DNA of 22,830 nt from the NCBI GenBank assembly GCA_934130175.1, contig CAKOXP010000020.1, positions 1 through 22,830 of the forward strand. The letters are read 5' to 3'. Within the stretch, counting starts at the first letter, position 1; each line of letters begins with the position of its first letter. Under the pieces are notes generated by a model. The model ran no database searches, was not told the DNA's origin, and was given only the letters and a program-made list of their open reading frames with translations. Position numbers and translations under genes: made by a program. The stretch comes from an uncultured Bacilli bacterium. Lineage in GTDB: Bacteria; Bacillota_I; Bacilli_A; RF39; UBA660. Of the stretch, positions 12,785-20,705 are shown piece by piece.

Positions 12785-14674
12785 ATGAAAAAAGTTATTT
12801 CAAAAATAAGTAAAATTTTAACAGCTTTTGTTTTTGCTTCTATGTTCATTTTTGCAGATATTAATGTAGTTGAAGCTGCACCATCATCTATAAAATTAGG
12901 ATCTGCTACTCAATTACCAGGATATATCGCTGGTGTAAAATATAATATAAAAACAGTTCAAGGTGGAGGTTACGCATATTGTACTAATATCCATAAAACT
13001 GTTGCTCATGATGTTACAGCTAACTATGTTAGTACTATGGATGCCGGAATTGCTTATATTATAGAAAATGGATATCCAAAGAAATCTTTTACAGGAAATA
13101 AAAAGAAAGATTTCTACATCACACAAGGTGCTATATGGTGGTATTTAGATGATGTTTATGGAACAAGTAACTTAGGTAGTGGATATAAGTCATCTGGAAC
13201 TGATAACTATAAATTAAGAAGTTATGTTAAGAAGTTAGTTTCTGGTGCAAAAGCTGCTAAGAAAAAAGGTTATGTAAAACCATCATTAAACCTTAAGGTA
13301 TCAGATTCTAATATGGAATTATCAAGTGATGGTACATACTATGTATCAAAAGCTATAAATGCAAATGCGAAAAATATTACAGATAAATATACTGTGAAAT
13401 TAACTAGTGCACCATCTGGTACAGTAATTACAGATTTGAATGGAAATAAGCAAACTAAATTTGCTTCAGGTGAGAAATTTTTAGTAAAAGTCCCAGCAAG
13501 CAGTATTGCTGAAGGAAAAACAGTAAATGTTGAAATAAAAGCAGGTGCATATCGTAAATTTAATAAAGCGTATAAATATCAACCTACTAATACATCAATG
13601 CAACCAGTTGCAATACTTTCACCATTTACATATACAGCATATGATAATATTAAGTTGACAGCAACTAAACCAAAAACACCAACTCCTACGCCAACGCCAA
13701 CTCCTACACCAACACCTTCTGTTAATGTTGTTAAGGTTGATAAAGCAACAGGAAATGCAATTTCTGGAGCTACTCTAGTAATAAAGGATGCAAATGGTCA
13801 AGTTGTAAAGACATTTACATCATCTGTATCAGGAACAAAATTTAATGATTTACCTGCAGGAAATTATACTGTTCAAGAAACAGTAGCCCCAGCAGGATAT
13901 AAATTAAATAGTGAGCCAGTATCATTTACTTTACCTAATGATAATTCAACTCAAGAGGTTAAAGTATATAATGAAAGAGTAGAAACTGGTGTTATCATCA
14001 ATAAAATAGATAAGAAAACAGGTAACAATATAGCAGGTGCTAAACTTGTTGTAAAAGATGCAAATAAAAATATTATTCAAACATTTACATCTACAGTAAA
14101 TGGTTATGAAATAAAAAATTTATCTAACGGAACTTATACAGTAGAAGAAATAGAAGCTCCAGCAGGATACAAATTAAATAGCGAGGCAGTATCATTTACA
14201 ATTAGTGATAATCAAACTAGTGCTTCTGTTAGTATTTATAATGAACCTGTAAGTCCTATTGTTACAATTAATAAGGTAGATAGTGTTACTTTAAAAAATA
14301 TAGCAGGTGCTGAAATATTAGTTACAAATTCTAATGGAGAAGAAGTTGCTAGATTTACTTCAACAAGTAATTCATATACTTTAAAAGATTTAGCTTATGG
14401 AACTTATACAGTAGAAGAAATTACTGCTCCAGATGGATATTTCCTAAATGAAGAAAAACAAACATTTACTATTGATGCTAATAACTTATCAGCTCAAGTA
14501 ACTATTAAAGACATTCCAAAAACTTGTGAAAATGGTGGAAAAGATGAAGATGAATGTTCAGTAGATGTTCCTAATACTGGAAATAGCTCTACAATATTCT
14601 CTTTACTTGGATTAGCTATTATATCATTAGGTGCTGGATATGTTTATAAAAACAATAAAAAAGCAAGTAAATAA
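12785..14674 (+). CDS. Cell-wall-anchored thioester adhesin with three Cna_B-type domains
   Basis: This is a secreted surface protein of 629 residues. A signal peptide (about 1-31, cleavage near VEA-A) comes first. A thioester domain follows, with the Cys of YAYCTNIH near residue 66 and the TQGAIWW motif near 113-119, whose Gln would form the Cys-Gln bond used for covalent host binding. After a beta-rich middle part there is a linker of seven Thr-Pro pairs (about 299-312), then three SpaA/Cna_B repeats (about 313-397, 402-487, 492-577). Each repeat starts with a (V/I)xKVD-like strand and ends in an E-x-x-AP-x-GY motif, as in domains with internal Lys-Asn/Asp isopeptide bonds. The sorting signal VPNTG (about 595-599), a hydrophobic helix and a lysine tail complete it. 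The start at 12785 has GGAGGGGG upstream. The downstream sortase gene overlaps its end. Confidence 0.92.
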   Translation: MKKVISKISKILTAFVFASMFIFADINVVEAAPSSIKLGSATQLPGYIAGVKYNIKTVQGGGYAYCTNIHKTVAHDVTANYVSTMDAGIAYIIENGYPKKSFTGNKKKDFYITQGAIWWYLDDVYGTSNLGSGYKSSGTDNYKLRSYVKKLVSGAKAAKKKGYVKPSLNLKVSDSNMELSSDGTYYVSKAINANAKNITDKYTVKLTSAPSGTVITDLNGNKQTKFASGEKFLVKVPASSIAEGKTVNVEIKAGAYRKFNKAYKYQPTNTSMQPVAILSPFTYTAYDNIKLTATKPKTPTPTPTPTPTPTPSVNVVKVDKATGNAISGATLVIKDANGQVVKTFTSSVSGTKFNDLPAGNYTVQETVAPAGYKLNSEPVSFTLPNDNSTQEVKVYNERVETGVIINKIDKKTGNNIAGAKLVVKDANKNIIQTFTSTVNGYEIKNLSNGTYTVEEIEAPAGYKLNSEAVSFTISDNQTSASVSIYNEPVSPIVTINKVDSVTLKNIAGAEILVTNSNGEEVARFTSTSNSYTLKDLAYGTYTVEEITAPDGYFLNEEKQTFTIDANNLSAQVTIKDIPKTCENGGKDEDECSVDVPNTGNSSTIFSLLGLAIISLGAGYVYKNNKKASK

Positions 14675-15305
14675 TGAAAATAAAAAAAGAATCTCTCCTA
14701 GTGTTGTTGCTTTTATAGGAACTTCCATAATCTTAGTTGGGGGATTCTTTCTTTCTTATAATTATGTAATGAGTAAAAAGGTTATGGTCTATGACTATAT
14801 GGCGAATGTTTTTAATAGTAGTGGTAGTAGTGTAGAGACAACAGAAGAAGAAAATATTATTACTGACAGTAATAATGACACATCAAAAAAATATGATGTG
14901 AATCAATATGTTGGATATCTAGAAATACCTAAAATTAATTTTAATAAGGGATTTTATCCAAAAGAATCAGAGCAAAATAATGTTGATAAAAACTTGTTGT
15001 TAGTTAAAGAAGCAAATTATCCTGATGTTGCCCAAGGAAATTTAATAATTGCAGGACATTCTGGAACAGCATGGAATTCATTTTTTAATGATTTATATAA
15101 ACTTTCTGTAGGTGATACTGCTAAAGTTAAATTCCAAGGAAAAACGTATACTTATAAATTTGTAAATATTTATAAAGCATCAAAAACAGGAACAATTTCG
15201 ATATACCGTAATTCCAAAAGAACAACATTGACATTAGTAACATGTACTAATAATGATAGTACAACTCAAACTATTTATATAGGTGAGTTAGAATCGGTTG
15301 AATAA
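14640..15305 (+). CDS. Sortase, probably dedicated to the upstream adhesin
   Basis: This is a 221-residue membrane-anchored transpeptidase with one N-terminal helix (about 21-41) and a C-terminal sortase domain (about 88-218). The catalytic His is H140 in IIAGHSGTAWN and the Cys is C202 in LTLVTCTNN. At the position eight residues after the Cys, where class A and C/D sortases usually have Arg, this protein has Q210 (STTQTIYIGEL). The in-frame ATG at 14640 is preferred, with TTAGGTG upstream; a GTG at 14631 is also possible. Either start lies inside the adhesin gene, so translation is coupled. It probably cuts the VPNTG motif and links the adhesin to the cell wall. Confidence 0.88.
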   Translation: MFIKTIKKQVNNENKKRISPSVVAFIGTSIILVGGFFLSYNYVMSKKVMVYDYMANVFNSSGSSVETTEEENIITDSNNDTSKKYDVNQYVGYLEIPKINFNKGFYPKESEQNNVDKNLLLVKEANYPDVAQGNLIIAGHSGTAWNSFFNDLYKLSVGDTAKVKFQGKTYTYKFVNIYKASKTGTISIYRNSKRTTLTLVTCTNNDSTTQTIYIGELESVE

Positions 15306-15329
15306 AAATTTAAAGGGGGGTTGAAGATA

Positions 15330-16331
15330 ATGATACAAATGTCATTTTCTGAAAAATTAAAAGTACTTGTAGATGTATCATCATCTTCAGGTATTTGTAT
15401 AGCGTCAATATTTTTACTTATCTTTATGGCAGCTCTTTTCTTAACTACAAACAGAAAAAATGCCAAAAGTAGTAAAAAATTATATGCAAGTATTTATATT
15501 TTATTATTAATAGTAGTTTTCATTGTATACCATGATTCACTATCAACTATGTTTGATTATATGATGAATAACTTCTTTATTGTATTTTATTTTCCAAATT
15601 TAGCGATTTATTTGGCAGCTATAATATCAACTAATATAATTTTACTAGCGACAATATTTAACTTTAGAGAAGATAAAATTTTAAAATATCTTAATACAAC
15701 AATTTACTGTATGATTCATTACTTATTAGTTTTAATTTTAAATGTTGTAGCTAAGAACAAACTAGACGTCTTTGATCAAACCTCAATATATAAAAATACA
15801 GATGCTTCAGCTATTATAGGTTTAACTAGTACAATCTTTATAGTTTGGATTATCTTTATAATTATCTATAAACTAATTAGAAAAAGTCAAAAGAAAAAAC
15901 AAAAAGTAAGAATACCTGTTAGAAGAGTCATTAAATATAAAAAGAAATTGCCCGAAAATTATGAGGCAATAGATGCTCCCTCAGAATTAGTTGGTAGTGG
16001 TGGAAATATTAAAGAAAAAGGCGTTTATGTAGAAGGAAACTTACTTGATTTCTATAAAAATGAAGCAAAAGAAAAAGAACAAGAATTAATTAAAGAATAT
16101 GATTCTATGCTTACTCTAGCTGATTATAAAAAAGTACTAGAAATTTTAAAATCAAATAGTAGTATCAAATTAGATAAAGAAGAGTTTGAAGAAGAGGAAG
16201 ATTTCACGGAAGAAGTAGAACCATCAATTTCTCAAGATGAATTAACTTCTTCACAAAAAGAAGAACCAGAAAAAGAAAACGTTCCACAACCAAAACTTGA
16301 AGAGTTACTTAATTTATATAAAAGCATTTAG
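15330..16331 (+). CDS. Membrane protein of unknown function with acidic cytoplasmic tail
   Basis: I do not recognise this 333-residue protein. The first 210 residues hold five or six membrane helices (about 22-41, 52-72, 80-115, 123-146, 160-190). A strongly basic stretch follows (KKKQKVRIPVRRVIKYKKK) and then a soluble tail rich in Glu and Lys (about 225-333). The basic stretch after the last helix suggests that the tail is cytoplasmic. The ATG at 15330 is chosen over an in-frame TTG at 15321 because GGGGGG at 15315-15320 sits at the right distance. It follows the sortase by 24 bp and is closed by a terminator, so it belongs to the adhesin-sortase operon. A role in display or regulation of the surface protein is possible but unproven. 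Confidence 0.7.
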   Translation: MIQMSFSEKLKVLVDVSSSSGICIASIFLLIFMAALFLTTNRKNAKSSKKLYASIYILLLIVVFIVYHDSLSTMFDYMMNNFFIVFYFPNLAIYLAAIISTNIILLATIFNFREDKILKYLNTTIYCMIHYLLVLILNVVAKNKLDVFDQTSIYKNTDASAIIGLTSTIFIVWIIFIIIYKLIRKSQKKKQKVRIPVRRVIKYKKKLPENYEAIDAPSELVGSGGNIKEKGVYVEGNLLDFYKNEAKEKEQELIKEYDSMLTLADYKKVLEILKSNSSIKLDKEEFEEEEDFTEEVEPSISQDELTSSQKEEPEKENVPQPKLEELLNLYKSI

Positions 16332-16360
16332 AAGAGACTATGAAAATAGTTCTCTTTTTC
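16330..16360 (+). terminator. Terminator of the adhesin-sortase operon
   Basis: AAGAGACTAT, a GAAA tetraloop and ATAGTTCTCTT form a stem with one bulged T, followed by a T-rich tract. It begins at the stop codon of the membrane protein gene. Confidence 0.78.
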
Positions 16361-16389
16361 TTTTCAAATTTGTTAAAATAAGATACAAT
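16361..16389 (+). promoter_or_regulatory. Possible promoter of pcrA
   Basis: TACAAT (16384-16389) lies 17 bp after TTTTCA (16361-16366), a weak but correctly spaced pair. It sits between the upstream terminator and the GAGGAGG ribosome binding site of pcrA. Confidence 0.4.
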
Positions 16390-16408
16390 TATATTAGAGG
16401 AGGTTAAG

Positions 16409-18505
16409 ATGAATTTAGATAATTTAAATAAAGAACAGAAAGAAGCAGTACTATATAATGATGGCCCCCTTTTAATATTAGCAGGAGCAGGAAGTGGAAA
16501 AACTAAAGTTTTAACAACTAAAGTTGCATATTTAATAGAAGAAAAAAATATTAGTCCTTATGAAATCTTAGCAATTACCTTTACAAACAAGGCTGCTAAA
16601 GAGATGAAAGATAGACTTAATTTATTAATAGGCGATATATCCAGAAATATTCAAGTATCAACTTTCCATAGTTTTGGATTGAGACTTTTAAGAGATAATT
16701 GTAATGTTTTAGGATATGATCGTAATTTTGTTATTATGGATAGTGATGATTCACTAACTGTTGTAAAGAAAATATTAAAGGATATGGATTATGATCCAAA
16801 AGTATATAATCCACGCGCAATTAGAAATAAAATAAGTAGCTGTAAAAATGAAATGATTATGCCAAGAGACTACGAAAAATATGCGGTAAGTGAGTATGAA
16901 AAAGTAGTTTTAAAAGTGTATGAAAAATATGAAGAAAAATTAAGAAGAAATAATTCGGTTGACTTTGATGATTTATTAATTCTTCCAATCAGATTATTTA
17001 ATGAAAATAAAGATATTTTAGAAAAATACCAAGATAGGTTTAAATATGTATTAATTGACGAGTATCAAGATACAAATGAAGCACAATATATTCTTACTAA
17101 ATTAATTAGTAGTAAGTATAGAAATATTACTTGTGTTGGAGATGATTCTCAAAGTATTTATAGTTTTAGAGGAGCAAATTATAAAAATATCTTGAATTTT
17201 GAAAAAGATTATAAAGATGCTAAAACTATTTTACTAGAACAAAACTACCGTTCAACAAAAACAATTCTAAATGCTGCTAATGATGTTATTAGAAATAATA
17301 AAGCAAGAAAAGATAAAAATCTTTGGACAGCGAATGAAGAAGGAGAAAAAATCAAGTATTATCGCGCATATAATGAAAGAGATGAAGCACAATACACAAT
17401 TAGAAAAATAAAAGAGTTAGTTGCAAGAAATGTTTCATATCAGGATATAGCAATTCTTTATCGTACTAATGCTCAATCACGTACTTTAGAAGAAGAAATG
17501 TTAAAAGAAAATATGCCTTATAGAGTAGTTGGAAGTTTCTATTTCTATAGTAGAAAAGAAATCAAAGACTTGATTGCGTATTTAAGATTAATTCATAATC
17601 CTAAAGATAATGTTAGTTTACTAAGAATAATAAATACTCCTAAAAGAGGAATTGGTTTAAAGACAATTGAAAACTTAACAAAAAAAGCAGATGAACTAAA
17701 TAAAAGTATTTATGAAGTTATTGATTCTTCTAAAGAGTTAGCTTTCAAAGAAATAATTGAAAAACTTCGCATATTAAAAGAAGATTTAACATTAACAGAG
17801 TTAATTGATAAAGTATTAGATGCATCAGGAATGAGAGCTGAACTTGAAAGTGAAAAGACATTAGAAAGTGAAGTTCGTCTAGAAAACTTAGAAGAATTTA
17901 AATCTATTACAAAGTCATTCGAAGAAAGAGAAGGATTAGTTTCTCTAGAAGATTTCTTATTAGAAATAAGTTTAATAAGCGATGTAGAAGAGTATAAAGA
18001 TGATGATAATAGAGTAAGTCTAATGACAGTTCATTCTGTTAAAGGATTAGAGTTTGATTATGTATTTATTGTCGGACTTGAAGAAGGTATTTTTCCACAT
18101 TTAAATTCACTTATGGAAACATCTGAACTTGAAGAGGAAAGAAGACTATGTTATGTTGCAATAACTAGAGCTAAAAAAGAATTATTCTTAATAAATACCA
18201 AAAGAAGAACCTTGTTTGGTAGAGACCAAGTAAACCCACCTAGTAGATTTATTTCTGAGGTTAATAGTAATTTGATAGAAAGTAATGTCAAAGAAGAAGA
18301 GGTAAAAAAGGAAACAAAAATAAATACCGGGGAAATGTTTAGAGATGAAGATGTTGATTATCAAGTAGGAGATTATGTTTACCATGAAACATTTGGTGCT
18401 GGTAAAGTAGTAGAAGTTACAAATACATTAGTAAGTGTTGCTTTTAAACATCCATATGGTATTAGAAAATTAATGAAAAATCATAAGAAACTATCAAAAG
18501 TATAG
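16409..18505 (+). CDS. pcrA: UvrD/PcrA-type DNA helicase
   Basis: This is a superfamily 1A 3'-5' helicase of 698 residues, slightly shorter than typical PcrA. All motifs are visible: the Q motif LNKEQKEAV, Walker A AGAGSGKT (about 26-33), TFTNKAAKEM (Ia), DEYQDTN (II, about 223-229), GDDSQSIYSFRGA (III), LEQNYRS (IV), TVHSVKGLEFDYVF (V) and YVAITRAKKEL (VI). The C-terminal part ends with VGDYVYHETFGAGKVVEV, the tudor-like segment that contacts RNA polymerase in PcrA. It acts in DNA repair, replication-fork maintenance and plasmid replication. The start has an ideal GAGGAGG site. ligA downstream is the usual PcrA neighbour in Firmicutes, here separated by three other genes. Confidence 0.95.
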   Translation: MNLDNLNKEQKEAVLYNDGPLLILAGAGSGKTKVLTTKVAYLIEEKNISPYEILAITFTNKAAKEMKDRLNLLIGDISRNIQVSTFHSFGLRLLRDNCNVLGYDRNFVIMDSDDSLTVVKKILKDMDYDPKVYNPRAIRNKISSCKNEMIMPRDYEKYAVSEYEKVVLKVYEKYEEKLRRNNSVDFDDLLILPIRLFNENKDILEKYQDRFKYVLIDEYQDTNEAQYILTKLISSKYRNITCVGDDSQSIYSFRGANYKNILNFEKDYKDAKTILLEQNYRSTKTILNAANDVIRNNKARKDKNLWTANEEGEKIKYYRAYNERDEAQYTIRKIKELVARNVSYQDIAILYRTNAQSRTLEEEMLKENMPYRVVGSFYFYSRKEIKDLIAYLRLIHNPKDNVSLLRIINTPKRGIGLKTIENLTKKADELNKSIYEVIDSSKELAFKEIIEKLRILKEDLTLTELIDKVLDASGMRAELESEKTLESEVRLENLEEFKSITKSFEEREGLVSLEDFLLEISLISDVEEYKDDDNRVSLMTVHSVKGLEFDYVFIVGLEEGIFPHLNSLMETSELEEERRLCYVAITRAKKELFLINTKRRTLFGRDQVNPPSRFISEVNSNLIESNVKEEEVKKETKINTGEMFRDEDVDYQVGDYVYHETFGAGKVVEVTNTLVSVAFKHPYGIRKLMKNHKKLSKV

Positions 18506-18517
18506 AAGGAGAAAAAC

Positions 18518-19432
18518 ATGAAAAAAGATATTACACTAGTAATTATGGCTGCAGGAATGGGTAGCAGATTTGGAGGATTAAAACAAATCGAACCAATGGG
18601 ACCAAACGATGAATTTATTATTGACTATTCTGTATATGATGCAATTAAAGCAGGATTTACAAAAATAGTATTTATAATTAAAGAAGAAAATTTTGACGTA
18701 TTTAAAGAAACAATTGGAAAAAGAGTTGAACCACATATTAATGTTTCATATGTATTCCAGAAAAATGATAATATAGATGATAAATATATGGCCCTAAAAA
18801 ATAGAGAAAAACCACTAGGTACAGCTCAAGCAATACTTTGTTGTAAAGATGAAGTTCATGAACCATTCGCAATTATTAATGCAGATGATTTTTATGGTAG
18901 AGATGCTTACTATAAAGCTAGTGAGTTCTTATTAAAAGAAAAAAACTCTACAAAAGAAAGTTATGGAATGATTGGCTATGTTGTAAAAAATACTATTACT
19001 GAAGTTGGTTCAGTTAAAAGAGGTATTTGTGAAGTAAAAGATAATTATTTACAAAAACTAACAGAAAGTAAAGTAGAAAGAGTTAACGGTGTTATAATAG
19101 CTCAACCATTGTCTGGTGCCCCATCATTCGAAGTCAGTGATGATACTACAGTGTCTATGAATATGTTATTATTTACACCAAGTATCTTTGATTATATAGA
19201 AAAGAAATTACCAGAGTTTTTAGAAAAAAACAAAGATAAGGCAGATTCAGCAGAATTTTTGATACCTGATGTTTTATTTGAAGCTATAGAAGAAGGTGTA
19301 GCAGAAGTAGAAGTCATTAAAACTACTGCTACATGGCATGGAGTTACTTATAAAGAAGATGCAAAAGACGTAAAAGATTCTATCAGAAAATTAATTTCTG
19401 AAAATGAGTATAAAGAAAAACTATGGGATTAA
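18518..19432 (+). CDS. Sugar-phosphate nucleotidyltransferase family protein
   Basis: This is a 304-residue protein with the GT-A-like nucleotidyltransferase fold. The nucleotide-binding loop AAGMGSRFGGLKQ lies at about 11-23, the segment IDYSVYDAIKAGF follows, and the metal-binding INADDFYG lies at about 123-130. Such enzymes transfer NMP from an NTP to a sugar phosphate or a related phospho-alcohol. This subgroup, with MGSRFGGLKQ and EFIIDYSVYDA, is common in Firmicutes and Bacteroidetes but its substrate is mostly uncharacterised. It begins 12 bp after pcrA with an AGAAGGAG site, so it is likely in the same operon. I would not name a substrate. Confidence 0.82.
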   Translation: MKKDITLVIMAAGMGSRFGGLKQIEPMGPNDEFIIDYSVYDAIKAGFTKIVFIIKEENFDVFKETIGKRVEPHINVSYVFQKNDNIDDKYMALKNREKPLGTAQAILCCKDEVHEPFAIINADDFYGRDAYYKASEFLLKEKNSTKESYGMIGYVVKNTITEVGSVKRGICEVKDNYLQKLTESKVERVNGVIIAQPLSGAPSFEVSDDTTVSMNMLLFTPSIFDYIEKKLPEFLEKNKDKADSAEFLIPDVLFEAIEEGVAEVEVIKTTATWHGVTYKEDAKDVKDSIRKLISENEYKEKLWD

Positions 19433-19454
19433 ACTAAAAAAGGAGAGTGTGATT

Positions 19455-20099
19455 ATGGAAGAAAATAGATTATATCCAAGAATGTTTACTTGGTTATTTG
19501 TAGGTTTAATGATAACATTCATTTCAGGTTATTGTTTGTCATTAAATGAAACGTTATTATATAATGTTTTATCAATTGGAATTATACCAATTATAGTTAT
19601 TGAACTATTAATTGCTGTATTTATGGGGATTAGAGTAAAAAAGATGAGTCCCTTTACTACAAAATTATGTTATATTGTATACTCAATTACAACAGGAATT
19701 ACCTTTTCAACTATCTTTTTAACATATAAGATGTCATCAATTATGTTTATATTCTTAGTTACTGCTATATTATTTGGTATATTTGCACTAATAGGATATT
19801 TTACAAAAATAGATTTAACTAGATTTTCAACTTTACTTTTTATAGCATTAATAGGAATAATTCTAGTATCAATATTAAATATCTTTATATTTAAAAGTAG
19901 TCAATTAGAATTAACCTTATCAATTATTTGTATTATAGTATTTTTAGGATATATTGCTTATGATATACAATCAACAAAATATTTAATGGCATCAATTGGA
20001 GAAGAAAAAGCTGCTGTTTATGGAGCATTCCAATTGTATTTAGACTTTATTAATGTATTTATTAAACTTTTACAACTATTTGGAAAAAATGATAATTAA
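19455..20099 (+). CDS. BAX inhibitor-1 / YccA family membrane protein
   Basis: This is a polytopic protein of 214 residues with about seven membrane helices covering almost the whole length. The C-terminal signature GYIAYDIQSTKYLM ... GAFQLYLDFINVFIKLLQLFG is characteristic of the BI-1 (Bax1-I/YbhL/YccA) family, in which two conserved Asp residues (here in YDIQ and LDFIN) take part in pH-dependent Ca2+ leak. The ATG at 19455 is chosen because AGGAG lies 9 bp upstream and family members begin with a short Arg/Tyr-rich N-terminus before the first helix. Its physiological role in this organism is unknown. It follows the nucleotidyltransferase by 22 bp and probably shares its transcript. Confidence 0.85.
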   Translation: MEENRLYPRMFTWLFVGLMITFISGYCLSLNETLLYNVLSIGIIPIIVIELLIAVFMGIRVKKMSPFTTKLCYIVYSITTGITFSTIFLTYKMSSIMFIFLVTAILFGIFALIGYFTKIDLTRFSTLLFIALIGIILVSILNIFIFKSSQLELTLSIICIIVFLGYIAYDIQSTKYLMASIGEEKAAVYGAFQLYLDFINVFIKLLQLFGKNDN

Positions 20100-20117
20100 T
20101 TAGAAAAGAGTGATTAG

Positions 20118-20654
20118 ATGTCAAAGAAGTATTTTGATTATTCATTTCAAATAAAAAGAACTAAAACTACATTAGTTATATTTCTAGTAGTAATTATTGT
20201 AGCTTTAACAGTATTCTTTACTTGGTATAATGGTAGAGTAAAAAAAGTTAAATTAGATGATTTACAATATAAGGAGATTTTTGGTTTAAATAGTTTTAAA
20301 GCTAAAGACTGTGATGCTTCATATAGAGTAAATTATAAAAAAGCAACATGTGGTACTATCTGTATAACAAAATCTTCACTTAACAATAATAGTTTATCTA
20401 GTATAAAAAGTGATATGGAAGCAAATGGTTTTAAGTTTACAGGTAAAAAGCAAACAAAACTAGGGAATAAAAACTGGGATTATATAAGAACAAACAATAA
20501 TGAACCAGAATTTAATTATTATAGTATTAATACTAAAAATTATACTTATACTATGGAGTTTGTTAATCAAACAAAAAATTTAGATAAAACTAATCAAAAT
20601 AATTGTAATAAAATTATGAAAAAATTTAATAATTCCATAAAAATAAATGACTAG
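20118..20654 (+). CDS. Small membrane-anchored extracytoplasmic protein, unknown function
   Basis: This is a 178-residue protein with a basic N-terminus, one membrane helix (about 15-37, TTLVIFLVVIIVALTVFFTW) and an extracytoplasmic domain of about 135 residues. That domain holds four to five cysteines (in AKDCDA, KATCGTIC and NNCNKIM), which could form disulfides, and a mixed alpha/beta pattern. No family is recognised. It follows the BI-1 gene by 18 bp and closes the pcrA-led gene run, since a terminator overlaps its stop codon. Confidence 0.7.
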   Translation: MSKKYFDYSFQIKRTKTTLVIFLVVIIVALTVFFTWYNGRVKKVKLDDLQYKEIFGLNSFKAKDCDASYRVNYKKATCGTICITKSSLNNNSLSSIKSDMEANGFKFTGKKQTKLGNKNWDYIRTNNNEPEFNYYSINTKNYTYTMEFVNQTKNLDKTNQNNCNKIMKKFNNSIKIND

Positions 20655-20672
20655 AAATAGTCGTTTTTTTTT
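20645..20672 (+). terminator. Terminator at the end of the pcrA-led gene run
   Basis: AAATGACTA (20645-20653), a GAAA tetraloop and TAGTCGTTT (20658-20666) pair (with one G-U), followed by more T residues to 20672. The stop TAG of the preceding gene lies across the stem and loop. Confidence 0.82.
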
Positions 20673-20689
20673 CATATTTTTGTTATACT
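20661..20689 (+). promoter_or_regulatory. Probable ligA promoter
   Basis: TATACT (20684-20689) is a good -10 box. The -35 region TCGTTT (20661-20666) is weak and overlaps the terminator arm. The start point would be close to 20696, leaving a leader of only about ten bases that contains the GGTGAT ribosome binding site. Confidence 0.45.
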
Positions 20690-20705
20690 AATAATGGTGA
20701 TACAA

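Noticed and set aside
14673..14720. The ATG at 14673 as the start of the sortase.
   Set aside because: It is in a different frame and meets a stop after a few codons; the sortase frame is open through the end of the adhesin gene.
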